DNA of 8,031 nt from Planctomycetota bacterium (GTDB lineage: Bacteria; Planctomycetota; PUPC01; DSUN01), in NCBI GenBank assembly GCA_016872875.1, contig VGYW01000380.1, positions 1 to 8,031 on the forward strand, read 5' to 3'. A program made the position numbers and the translations under genes. A model generated the notes under the pieces. The model was not told the DNA's origin. It saw only the letters and a program-made list of their open reading frames with translations, and searched no databases. This document shows, in pieces, positions 1 to 4,543 of this stretch (position 1 is its first letter; each line of letters opens with the position of its first letter).

Positions 1-159
1 CCCCGCGGCGCACTTGCGGCAACGCGGATACATGCATCGCCGCTTCATGAGCACCACAGACCCTCGCACGAAGCTCCCCCAAGAGGCGAGTTTCCCCATG
101 AGGGCCTTCCGCGTGCGTTCCAGGCTACGTTGGGCCGAGTCTTCCACGTCGGACTCCAT
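1..159 (-). CDS. DUF6788-like protein, 5' part only (3' end outside window)
   Basis: Reading the minus strand from the ATG at 159-157 gives 53 codons without a stop up to the window edge. An acidic start (MESDVEDS) leads into a basic helical stretch and then VRGSVVLMKRRC, with Cys42, Cys47 and Cys50 in a C-x4-C-x2-C pattern followed by A-A-G. From memory, an Arg-Gly-Ser turn followed by closely spaced cysteines and Ala-x-Gly is the hallmark of the DUF6788 family, small proteins of unknown function; the cysteines look metal-binding, which is inference. The rest of the domain is not visible. No Shine-Dalgarno sequence precedes the ATG, but it is the only ATG in frame before an upstream stop at 186-184. 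The gene is divergent from everything else here, and its upstream DNA is notably AT-rich, which could mean horizontal transfer or simply a promoter. Family call moderate; the reading frame is well supported. Confidence 0.62.
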   Translation of the reverse strand, partial: MESDVEDSAQRSLERTRKALMGKLASWGSFVRGSVVLMKRRCMYPRCRKCAAG

Positions 160-235
160 ATAACATAAGCGTATACACTTATATCACATACGGCCAAAGA
201 AGAAAAGCGGAAACTGGTCCGTAGGAGATTACACG
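157..235 (-). promoter_or_regulatory. AT-rich promoter-like region with an 18-bp near-palindrome
   Basis: This stretch is far richer in A and T than the surrounding DNA and lies immediately upstream of the minus-strand DUF6788-like gene. Positions 165-182 read ATAAGCGTATACACTTAT, a palindrome with 8 of 9 base pairs, centred on GTATAC. On the minus strand TATAAG (183-178) or TATACG could act as a -10 box, but no convincing -35 is visible. A dimeric repressor operator overlapping the promoter is a reasonable inference from the symmetry and position; no known regulator is recognised. Confidence 0.4.
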
Positions 236-294
236 CACCCTGTCTGGCCCGGCTATGGCTTCCGGTATTGGCGCAGGCCCCCCGTGCTTCTTCT

Positions 295-388
295 CGTGCT
301 CGTCGTCGTCCTCGTCGTCGTCGTCGAGTCCAATGGCACTGTTCGGCATCAGGGGATTCGACGACGACGAGGACGACGACGACGACGA
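295..388. repeat. Triplet-repeat inverted repeat (hairpin 1)
   Basis: A left arm made mostly of CGT triplets (about 295-331) is followed by a 22-nt spacer (332-353) and a right arm of ACG/GAC triplets (354-388). Positions 318-331 pair with 354-367 (14 pairs, one G-T), then after a 3-nt bulge 301-314 pair with 368-381 (14 perfect pairs). The interruptions in the repeat (CCTCG on the left, CGAGG on the right) are mirrored. Unlike the other repeats in this window it does not follow a stop codon but lies between two divergent genes. In some frames it reads as runs of aspartate or serine, but nothing suggests that it is translated. Confidence 0.75.
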
Positions 389-437
389 TGGTTGGGAGCT
401 CCAGGATCAGGGGCCATGCTCGGCACGCGTGGCGCGC

Positions 438-465
438 TTGACTCTGCGGCGGCAGGGTGTAGAAT
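438..465 (+). promoter_or_regulatory. Sigma70-type promoter for the proline-rich lipoprotein
   Basis: TTGACT (438-443, 5 of 6 to TTGACA) and TAGAAT (460-465, 5 of 6 to TATAAT) are separated by 16 nt. Transcription would start near 472, leaving a leader of about 45 nt before the ATG at 517. Position and match are good for a housekeeping promoter; no experimental support is available from sequence alone. Confidence 0.6.
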
Positions 466-516
466 GCTGGGGCGTGGCAAGGCCGGGAGGCCGCGACAGG
501 GCAGAGGAAGCGCGCG

Positions 517-1422
517 ATGCGTTGGCAGACCTGGGCGTTGGCGGTCATGGGGGCGATCGGGGTCGTCGTCGGCGCGGCGAGCCTGACGGCGTGCGTGCCC
601 GAGCTGGCCCACGACTGGGGCGACTACTACAAGAACCCGAAGTACGGCAAGAACGTGCCCCGCGGCGCGCCGCACGTCGTCGTGTCGGGCGGCCTGGCCT
701 ATCCCGCGAACGGTTACACGTGGTCGGATGGCACTGCGGGCCCGCGCGACCCGTCGCGGGGCAACCTGACCGTCAAGAAGTTCAAGCGGGAAGACCACCA
801 CGGGCACAGCGGGGGCAGCGACTGGGGCGGGCGTTCGCCGGGCCGCTCCGACCCGCCACAGACGGGCAGGACGCCGCGCCCCGGCACGGTGGTCCTCCCG
901 CCCAGCACCGTCCCGCCGCCCCGCGGCCCGGTCACAGTCACCCCTCCACCCCCCACCCCGCCGCCCGTGGTGCGATACGTCAAGCCGTCCACCCCGCCGC
1001 CGAACAAGCTGAACGACTACAATGGCACGGTCGCCAGCATCACGCAGGACGGCTATTGGCACAAGAACGAGCCGAACCCCGCCATGCGTCCCCCGGGCAC
1101 GGTTACTTTCTGGGGCAACCCGCCGACACACGTCACGGTGGAACGCGGCAACGGTCAGTTCGTAGACGTGAACTTCAAGGACCCGAGAACGGGTGAGACC
1201 TACTCGAAGACTCGGCCTTACCCGGTTGTCGACTCGCAAGGCCGGCCGTACCCTTACCATAGCTCGTACTTCCCACCCGCGGGTTCCAGGTGGGAATGGG
1301 ATGGCAAGTGGGAGCGCAAAGATCGCTATATCGGAGGCAACCCCAGGACCCCCGAGTGGCTCTGCTGGGGGTTCGCTGCGAACGTTGCCCACGACTGCAT
1401 CCGCGTGCCCAAGACCAGATAG
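517..1422 (+). CDS. Proline-rich putative lipoprotein, unknown function
   Basis: The 301-residue product begins with a short basic end and a hydrophobic stretch ending in a lipobox, Leu23-Thr-Ala-Cys26, so it should be exported and lipid-anchored at Cys26. The mature part has an aromatic, tyrosine-rich segment (about 33-75), a Gly/Ser/Arg stretch, a low-complexity proline-rich linker (about 110-165, runs of PPP and PPPPTPPP) that would be extended, and a C-terminal part rich in Tyr, Trp and Gly. Cys283 and Cys294 near the end could form a disulfide. AGAGGAAG at 503-510 sits 6 nt before the ATG, and a sigma70-like promoter lies at 438-465. I do not recognise a family. The layout, a lipid anchor and a stiff proline spacer carrying an aromatic C-terminal module, fits a surface or periplasm-spanning structural role, but that is inference. 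Coding frame confidence is high. Confidence 0.8.
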   Translation: MRWQTWALAVMGAIGVVVGAASLTACVPELAHDWGDYYKNPKYGKNVPRGAPHVVVSGGLAYPANGYTWSDGTAGPRDPSRGNLTVKKFKREDHHGHSGGSDWGGRSPGRSDPPQTGRTPRPGTVVLPPSTVPPPRGPVTVTPPPPTPPPVVRYVKPSTPPPNKLNDYNGTVASITQDGYWHKNEPNPAMRPPGTVTFWGNPPTHVTVERGNGQFVDVNFKDPRTGETYSKTRPYPVVDSQGRPYPYHSSYFPPAGSRWEWDGKWERKDRYIGGNPRTPEWLCWGFAANVAHDCIRVPKTR

Positions 1423-1469
1423 CTGATCGCTTGGGTGCCCGGAGGGACGTGAGCGAACCTTGCGCCCCA

Positions 1470-1493
1470 GACACGGGCTGAAGCCCGCACTAC
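1470..1493. repeat. Small REP-like palindrome between genes
   Basis: The core CGGGCTGAAGCCCG (1474-1487) is self-complementary except for the central GA and could fold into a 5-bp stem with a 4-nt loop. It is flanked by GACA and CACTAC. From memory, GTAGTGCGGGCTTCAGCCCG-like sequences (the reverse strand here) recur between genes in planctomycete and other soil-bacterial assemblies, so this may be one copy of a dispersed repeat. It has no T-tract, so it is a poor intrinsic terminator. Confidence 0.45.
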
Positions 1494-1524
1494 GAACGCT
1501 TTGCTCTGCCTGGAGGTTCGAGGG

Positions 1525-1992
1525 ATGAGGAAGGTTCTCATCGGCGTTGGCGCGGTGGCGGCGCTGGGGGCCGCGGCCTACCTGGTGGGCGAGCTGCTGA
1601 CGACGGAGCGCCAGCGGGTGGAGCGGGTGGTCCGCCGCCTCGGCCGCCGCCTCGAGGCCCGCGACCCAGCCGGCTTCTGCCAGTTGCTCGCCGAGGACTA
1701 CTCGGACGGGAACGGGTTCAACCGCCTGTCGCTGAGGGCGTTCCTGACGCGCGGCCTGCCGCAGTTGGCCCGCGTGGGTGTCCGGCTCGAGGCCCTTGAG
1801 GTCGAGGTGTCGGGCGACGCGGCGCGGGCGGAGTTCTCGGGCCACGTGACGGCGGAGGGCCGCGAGGGGAGCCAGCCGCCCTGGCGCCACCAGAGCCTCG
1901 TGCGCCTGCGCCTCCGCAAGGCCGAGGGCAGTTGGCGCGTCCAACACGCGGAATACTCGCTCCCGCCAATCGTCAAGAGGGAGGGGTTCTAG
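1525..1992 (+). CDS. Membrane-anchored NTF2-like (SnoaL-type) protein
   Basis: This 155-residue product has one N-terminal transmembrane helix or uncleaved signal anchor (about residues 4-25, after Arg2-Lys3). Next comes an amphipathic helix (ERQRVERVVRRLGRRLEARD), the LLAEDYSD segment and a run of beta-strands ending in SWRVQHAEYSLPP. Paired helices, an 'x-x-D-P-x-x-F-x-x-L-L-x-x-D' element and a terminal Trp-Arg-Val strand are typical of the NTF2-like alpha+beta cone fold. That superfamily covers small enzymes and pure binding domains, and no catalytic residue set is evident, so I assign no activity. The start is the ATG at 1525, which has GGAGG at 1512-1516. A TTG at 1501 extends the frame but has no ribosome-binding site. 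The stop is followed 8 nt later by a long hairpin. Confidence 0.72.
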   Translation: MRKVLIGVGAVAALGAAAYLVGELLTTERQRVERVVRRLGRRLEARDPAGFCQLLAEDYSDGNGFNRLSLRAFLTRGLPQLARVGVRLEALEVEVSGDAARAEFSGHVTAEGREGSQPPWRHQSLVRLRLRKAEGSWRVQHAEYSLPPIVKREGF

Positions 1993-2000
1993 CCGGGCTT

Positions 2001-2106
2001 CCTATCGTCCTCGTCCCTCGTCCTCGTCCTCGTCCCTCGTCCTCGATTCTCGTGGGGGGAGAAGAGTCGAGGACGAGGACGAGGGACGAGGACGAGGACG
2101 ATCAGG
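2001..2106. repeat. 6/7-nt tandem repeat arranged as a long hairpin (hairpin 2)
   Basis: The left arm is a mixed array of TCCTCG (6) and TCCCTCG (7) units and the right arm is its reverse complement. Positions 2018-2045 pair perfectly with 2074-2101 over 28 bp, with a 28-nt spacer. The arms carry the 7-nt unit at the matching place. The outer edge CCT...AGG also pairs approximately. It begins 8 nt after the stop codon of the NTF2-like gene and ends about 17 nt before the -35 box of queC. It could act as a rho-independent-like barrier or a 3'-end stabiliser, but there is no T-run after the stem. Confidence 0.85.
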
Positions 2107-2122
2107 CCTTACGGCCCCTCGT

Positions 2123-2151
2123 TTGACTACCGTGGGGACGCGCCGTATGCT
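2123..2151 (+). promoter_or_regulatory. queC: Sigma70-type promoter for queC
   Basis: TTGACT (2123-2128, 5 of 6) and TATGCT (2146-2151, 4 of 6) are spaced by 17 nt. The predicted transcription start is about 2157-2159. That leaves almost no leader for an ATG at 2163 but about 20 nt, including a Shine-Dalgarno sequence, for the ATG at 2178. The promoter therefore supports the later start. It also suggests queC is transcribed on its own rather than from the gene upstream. Confidence 0.6.
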
Positions 2152-2166
2152 GGACGGGCGGCATGC

Positions 2167-2171
2167 AGGAG
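2167..2171 (+). promoter_or_regulatory. Ribosome-binding site that fixes the queC start
   Basis: AGGAG lies 6 nt before the ATG at 2178. The in-frame ATG at 2163 overlaps the same region but has no purine-rich element in front of it, so the 2178 start is preferred. Confidence 0.6.
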
Positions 2172-2177
2172 AGCGGA

Positions 2178-2870
2178 ATGGCCCGGCGGCCAATCGCGGT
2201 GGTGCTCGCGAGCGGGGGGATGGATAGCTGCGTCCTCGTGGCGCTCGCGGCGCAGGAGCACGAGCCGGCCATGCTCCACGCAGACTACGGCCAGCGGACG
2301 CTGCGGCGCGAGAAGCAGGCGTTCGACGCCATCGCGGACTTCTACCAGGTGCCGCCAGGCCGCAGGCTGACGGTTGGCCTGGGACACCTTGCGGCCATCG
2401 GCGGCTCAGCGCTCACCGACACCTCGATTCCCGTGCCGGAGGGGAAGCTGGACCGCGAAGGAATCCCCATCTCGTATGTCCCGTTCCGCAACGCGAACCT
2501 GCTTGCGGCCGCGGTCTCGTGGGGCGAGGTGCTGGGGGCGACGAGCATCTTCTTCGGGGCGATGGAGGAGGACAGCTCGGGCTACCCGGATTGCCGCGGC
2601 GTGTTCGTCGAGGCGTTCAACCGCCTGATCGCGGCGGGGACGCGCCCGGAGACGCGGCTCGAGGTCGTCGCGCCGCTCCTCCACCTGACGAAGGCGGACG
2701 TGGTGCGGCTGGGGACGCGCCTCGGCGCGCCCTTCCACCTCACCTGGTCGTGCTACCAGGCCGAGGATGCGGCGTGCGGTCGGTGCGACAGTTGCCTGCT
2801 CCGCCTGCGGGGCTTCCGGGAGGCGGGCGTGAGGGACCCGATCTCTTACGCGAGCTCGGGGGATTTCTGA
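2178..2870 (+). CDS. queC: 7-cyano-7-deazaguanine (preQ0) synthase QueC
   Basis: QueC converts 7-carboxy-7-deazaguanine to preQ0 with ammonia and ATP, in the cytoplasm, as the last step of preQ0 synthesis; preQ0 normally goes on to queuosine in tRNA. The 230-residue product starts with a beta-strand (IAVVLA) and the PP-loop ATP-binding motif Ser12-Gly-Gly-Met-Asp-Ser17, typical of N-type ATP pyrophosphatases. It also has HADYGQR, a conserved YVPFRN segment, and near the end Cys192, Cys200, Cys203 and Cys206 in SCYQAEDAACGRCDSC, the zinc site of the family. Length is normal and all key residues are present, so it should be active. No queD, queE or queF lies in the window, so the partner genes must be elsewhere. 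The TGA stop is itself the first three bases of a heptamer array. Confidence 0.95.
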   Translation: MARRPIAVVLASGGMDSCVLVALAAQEHEPAMLHADYGQRTLRREKQAFDAIADFYQVPPGRRLTVGLGHLAAIGGSALTDTSIPVPEGKLDREGIPISYVPFRNANLLAAAVSWGEVLGATSIFFGAMEEDSSGYPDCRGVFVEAFNRLIAAGTRPETRLEVVAPLLHLTKADVVRLGTRLGAPFHLTWSCYQAEDAACGRCDSCLLRLRGFREAGVRDPISYASSGDF

Positions 2871-2958
2871 CTTTTGACTTTTGACTTTTGACTTTTGACT
2901 TTCGACTTTCGATTTCAGATTCCAGATTTCAGATTCCAGATTTCACATTCCAGATCCC
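2868..2958. repeat. Heptamer tandem array fused to the queC stop codon
   Basis: Thirteen 7-nt units run without a phase break from 2868. There are five TGACTTT, then CGACTTT, CGATTTC, and then alternating AGATTCC and AGATTTC types with ACATTCC and AGATCCC at the end. The units grade from TGACTTT to AGATTCC, sharing a GAY core. The next seven bases merge into the Shine-Dalgarno sequence of the following gene. Unlike the other arrays here it has no downstream reverse complement. Heptamer arrays of this kind recall the STRR sequences of cyanobacteria; any link is only by analogy. Confidence 0.9.
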
Positions 2959-2960
2959 AG

Positions 2961-2968
2961 AAAGGAGG
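2961..2968 (+). promoter_or_regulatory. Strong Shine-Dalgarno sequence next to the heptamer array
   Basis: AAAGGAGG is almost fully complementary to the 16S 3' end and lies 6 nt before the ATG at 2975. It fixes that start against the second ATG at 2984. It begins two bases after the last recognisable heptamer. Confidence 0.75.
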
Positions 2969-2974
2969 CCGTGA

Positions 2975-3688
2975 ATGAACGCGATGCGAGCGTTGGCCGC
3001 GGTGGCCATGATCGGGCTCGGGTGGGCCGGCGAGCCGAAGAAGGAGGCCGTGACGGAGGAGCAGCTCCGCGAGGCACTCAAGGGCTTCAAGGGGTTTCTG
3101 GCCGGCGACGTGGTGAAGCGGGAGAAGGCGGGCGCCATCCTTTTCATCCGCTCCATCACACTCGTCGAGGGAAACCAGGCGAAGGGGGCGGGTACCGCGC
3201 TCGGCCAGGAGGTGCCCGTCCAGTACGCCACTGAGAAGGACGAGAAGGGCGTCGAGCGGCCGAAGAAGGCGCTGAGCAACCTGATGCAGAACCTGGAGAA
3301 GTTCCCCGCCTTCCTGCTCGGCGGGCCGATGGGCGGGAACGTGATGATCGCGATGGACGGCGCAGTGGCGGCCGGCGGCGCCGCCCAGGTGCAGGGCATC
3401 ACCGTGCAGGGCGGGGCGGTGAAGCTGGAGGTCAACGGCGCGCAGATCGAGCTGGGCGGCGACGACGCGGCCGGCAAGGAGAAGGCCGAGAAGCCCCGAG
3501 GCCCGGCCGCTACCCTGCGCGTGCAGGCCAGCGAGGACGGCACGCTGGTGGCCGACCGCGCGGTGCCCGGCATGCAGCCGGCGGCCACCTGGGGCGGCAT
3601 GCCGAACGTCCAGCTCGGCGGCATCCCCGGGCTCGAGGAGCCGCAGGCCCCGCCCAAGAAGGAAGGGGGGAAGGACGCCCAGTTCTGA
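2975..3688 (+). CDS. Secreted protein of unknown function
   Basis: The 237-residue product has a likely signal peptide (residues 1 to about 19, MNAMRALAAVAMIGLGWA, with a small residue before the cleavage point) and no lipobox cysteine, so it is probably released to the periplasm. The mature part begins with a charged helical stretch (about 20-60). It is followed by a Lys/Glu-rich segment and a Gly-, Ala- and Val-rich region (about 108-155) with alternating hydrophobic residues that look like beta-strands. A second charged linker follows, then a Gly/Pro-rich tail with WGGMPNVQLGGIPG and a basic end. I recognise no family or active-site motif. It has a very strong ribosome-binding site, so it may be well expressed. 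It lies between two repeat elements, and its stop is followed within 2 nt by hairpin 3. Confidence 0.75.
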   Translation: MNAMRALAAVAMIGLGWAGEPKKEAVTEEQLREALKGFKGFLAGDVVKREKAGAILFIRSITLVEGNQAKGAGTALGQEVPVQYATEKDEKGVERPKKALSNLMQNLEKFPAFLLGGPMGGNVMIAMDGAVAAGGAAQVQGITVQGGAVKLEVNGAQIELGGDDAAGKEKAEKPRGPAATLRVQASEDGTLVADRAVPGMQPAATWGGMPNVQLGGIPGLEEPQAPPKKEGGKDAQF

Positions 3689-3690
3689 CC

Positions 3691-3812
3691 CGTCCTCCTC
3701 AATCGTCCTCGTCCTCGTCCATCGTCCTCGTCCTCGGTTGTCCTGCCTCGCGGGAAAGGAGAAGAGTCGAGGACGAAGGACGAGGGACGAGGGACGAGGA
3801 CGATTGAGGACC
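3691..3812. repeat. 6/7-nt tandem repeat arranged as a long hairpin (hairpin 3)
   Basis: This is the same design and unit as hairpin 2: TCGTCC/TCGTCCC units on the left (3691-3743) and their reverse complement on the right (3767-3812). Positions 3696-3714 pair perfectly with 3792-3810 (19 bp); the inner part pairs imperfectly. The block GGAGAAGAGTCGAGGACGA at 3758-3776 is identical to 2058-2076 in hairpin 2, showing that the two elements are related copies. It begins 2 nt after a stop codon. No T-tract follows. Confidence 0.85.
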
Positions 3813-3815
3813 GAG

Positions 3816-3829
3816 GCTGCGCATGCAGC
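3816..3829. other. Short stem-loop GCTGC-GCAT-GCAGC
   Basis: A 5-bp stem with a 4-nt loop lies just outside hairpin 3, in the leader region before the four-helix membrane protein. No T-run follows, so it is a weak terminator candidate at best. It may be chance in GC-rich DNA. Confidence 0.3.
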
Positions 3830-3861
3830 ATTTGGGCCACGCGCGGTGTCTGAAAGTGTGT

Positions 3862-3868
3862 AAGGAGG
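3862..3868 (+). promoter_or_regulatory. Shine-Dalgarno sequence pointing to an ATC start
   Basis: AAGGAGG is a near-perfect ribosome-binding site, but no ATG, GTG, TTG or CTG occurs in any frame from there to 3932. At the ideal distance (7 nt) stands ATC at 3876, in frame with the membrane protein. The next canonical start, GTG at 3933, is 64 nt away and has only GGGAGG at 3916-3921, 11 nt in front of it. Confidence 0.6.
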
Positions 3869-3875
3869 CAGCGCC

Positions 3876-4400
3876 ATCGCCAGGAAGCGGCGAGACGAGA
3901 GGCCCGAGGCCCCACGGGAGGCCCGCGCGACGGTGATCGGGCTGGCCGCCGCCGAGGTGGCTCTGGCGGCGCTGGTGGGCTGGCTGCTGGTGCGCTCGGG
4001 GGTGTGCCAGTGGGGGAGCCGCTCGGCGCAGCCACAGGCGGGCGACGCCTTCATCCTCGGCTCCGCCCTCGGGTGCCTGGCCCTGGTGGCCTTCGTGCTC
4101 GGGGCCTGGCAGTGGCGCCTCGGCGGGCGCGACCGCGTGCGGCTGCTCCTGACGGGCTACCTGATGCTCGTGGGGGCGTTCGCGGGGCTGTGCTGGTTCG
4201 ACATCAGCATGCGGGGTGCCAAGCTGCCGCCCGGCCCACAGGCACCGTCGGAGCTCTGGCGGACGATCGAGCGGTCGGCCGCGGCCGCGCTCGCCCTCGG
4301 CTCGCTGTTCCTCGGCGTGGCCTTCGTCCTGCTCTTCCTGTGGCTCGCGCGGCGTTCCTTGAAACGCGCCGCCGAGAATGGTATATTGAAGGGAGACTGA
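3876..4400 (+). CDS. Four-helix membrane protein, unknown function; probable ATC start
   Basis: The product has four hydrophobic helices, about residues 20-41, 54-77, 88-107 and 128-153 counted from the ATC. They are separated by short polar loops, and the protein ends in a basic tail (LARRSLKRAAENG). No motif identifies a family; it is most simply an inner-membrane protein. From ATC 3876 the protein has 174 residues and starts (M)ARKRRDERPEAPREARAT, a basic cytoplasmic N-terminus whose codons have the high-GC third positions of the rest of the gene. From the canonical GTG at 3933 it has 155 residues. I chose 3876 because of the strong, correctly spaced ribosome-binding site at 3862-3868 and an in-frame stop (TAA 3861-3863) just upstream. 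A sequencing error turning ATG to ATC is the main alternative. The stop is followed by hairpin 4. Confidence 0.68.
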   Translation: MARKRRDERPEAPREARATVIGLAAAEVALAALVGWLLVRSGVCQWGSRSAQPQAGDAFILGSALGCLALVAFVLGAWQWRLGGRDRVRLLLTGYLMLVGAFAGLCWFDISMRGAKLPPGPQAPSELWRTIERSAAAALALGSLFLGVAFVLLFLWLARRSLKRAAENGILKGD

Positions 4401-4410
4401 ATCAGTGGGC

Positions 4411-4502
4411 GGATGAATGGATGGGTGGATGGCTGGATGGATGAGGGAGAGAAGCGCTCGTGACTCTTGCCTTCATCCATTCATCCAATCATCCAGTCAT
4501 CC
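4411..4502. repeat. 8-nt tandem repeat arranged as a hairpin (hairpin 4)
   Basis: The left arm is four octamers of the form GGATGNNT (GGATGAAT, GGATGGGT, GGATGGCT, GGATGGAT; 4411-4442) ending GAGG. The right arm at 4470-4502 is, in reverse complement, GGATGACT, GGATGATT, GGATGAAT and GGATGAAGG. The GGATG core pairs unit for unit while the variable positions differ. A 23-nt spacer (4447-4469) separates the arms. It starts 10 nt after the stop of the membrane protein. AATCA (4400-4404) and TGATT (4507-4511) could extend the pairing. Confidence 0.8.
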
Positions 4503-4511
4503 TCTTTGATT

Positions 4512-4526
4512 GCGGCAAAGCGCCGC
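4512..4526. other. Short stem-loop just before the lipoprotein ribosome-binding site
   Basis: GCGGC (4512-4516) and GCCGC (4522-4526) can pair around the loop AAAGC, ending 2 nt before the AAGGGGGA ribosome-binding site. It could affect translation of the next gene or be chance. Confidence 0.3.
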
Positions 4527-4528
4527 CT

Positions 4529-4536
4529 AAGGGGGA
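4529..4536 (+). promoter_or_regulatory. Ribosome-binding site that fixes the GTG start at 4544
   Basis: AAGGGGGA lies 7 nt before the GTG at 4544. The frame is open further upstream to a GTG at 4460, but that would translate the right arm of hairpin 4 and place the signal peptide about 28 residues inside the protein, so 4544 is preferred. Confidence 0.6.
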
Positions 4537-4543
4537 CACGGAC

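Noticed and set aside
255..1196. A 313-codon plus-strand frame with runs of serine and aspartate
   Set aside because: The runs come from translating the triplet-repeat hairpin; it has no ribosome-binding site, and the rest is Arg/Pro/Gly-rich out-of-frame reading of the lipoprotein gene.
1501..1524. TTG start for the NTF2-like protein
   Set aside because: No ribosome-binding site precedes it, whereas ATG 1525 has GGAGG at a good distance and a normal basic start before the membrane helix.
349..1947. A 532-codon minus-strand open frame across the first two plus-strand genes
   Set aside because: It crosses two plus-strand genes with good starts, a lipobox and an NTF2-like pattern, and its own translation is Arg/Ala/Gly-rich without motifs.
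2001..2106. Classical intrinsic terminator
   Set aside because: The stem is far longer than usual and no T-run follows it. An effect on transcript ends is possible but not of the standard type, so it is listed as a repeat.
2104..2116. GGCC-TTAC-GGCC stem as a riboswitch or preQ1 aptamer before queC
   Set aside because: It lies upstream of the predicted promoter, is only 4 bp, and shows none of the features of a preQ1 aptamer.
2868..2958. CRISPR array
   Set aside because: Units are 7 nt with no spacers between them; the same holds for the other arrays, whose units are 3 to 8 nt.
4460..4543. Earlier GTG start for the PDZ lipoprotein
   Set aside because: It would translate the hairpin arm and bury the signal peptide and lipobox; the GTG at 4544 has a correctly spaced ribosome-binding site.
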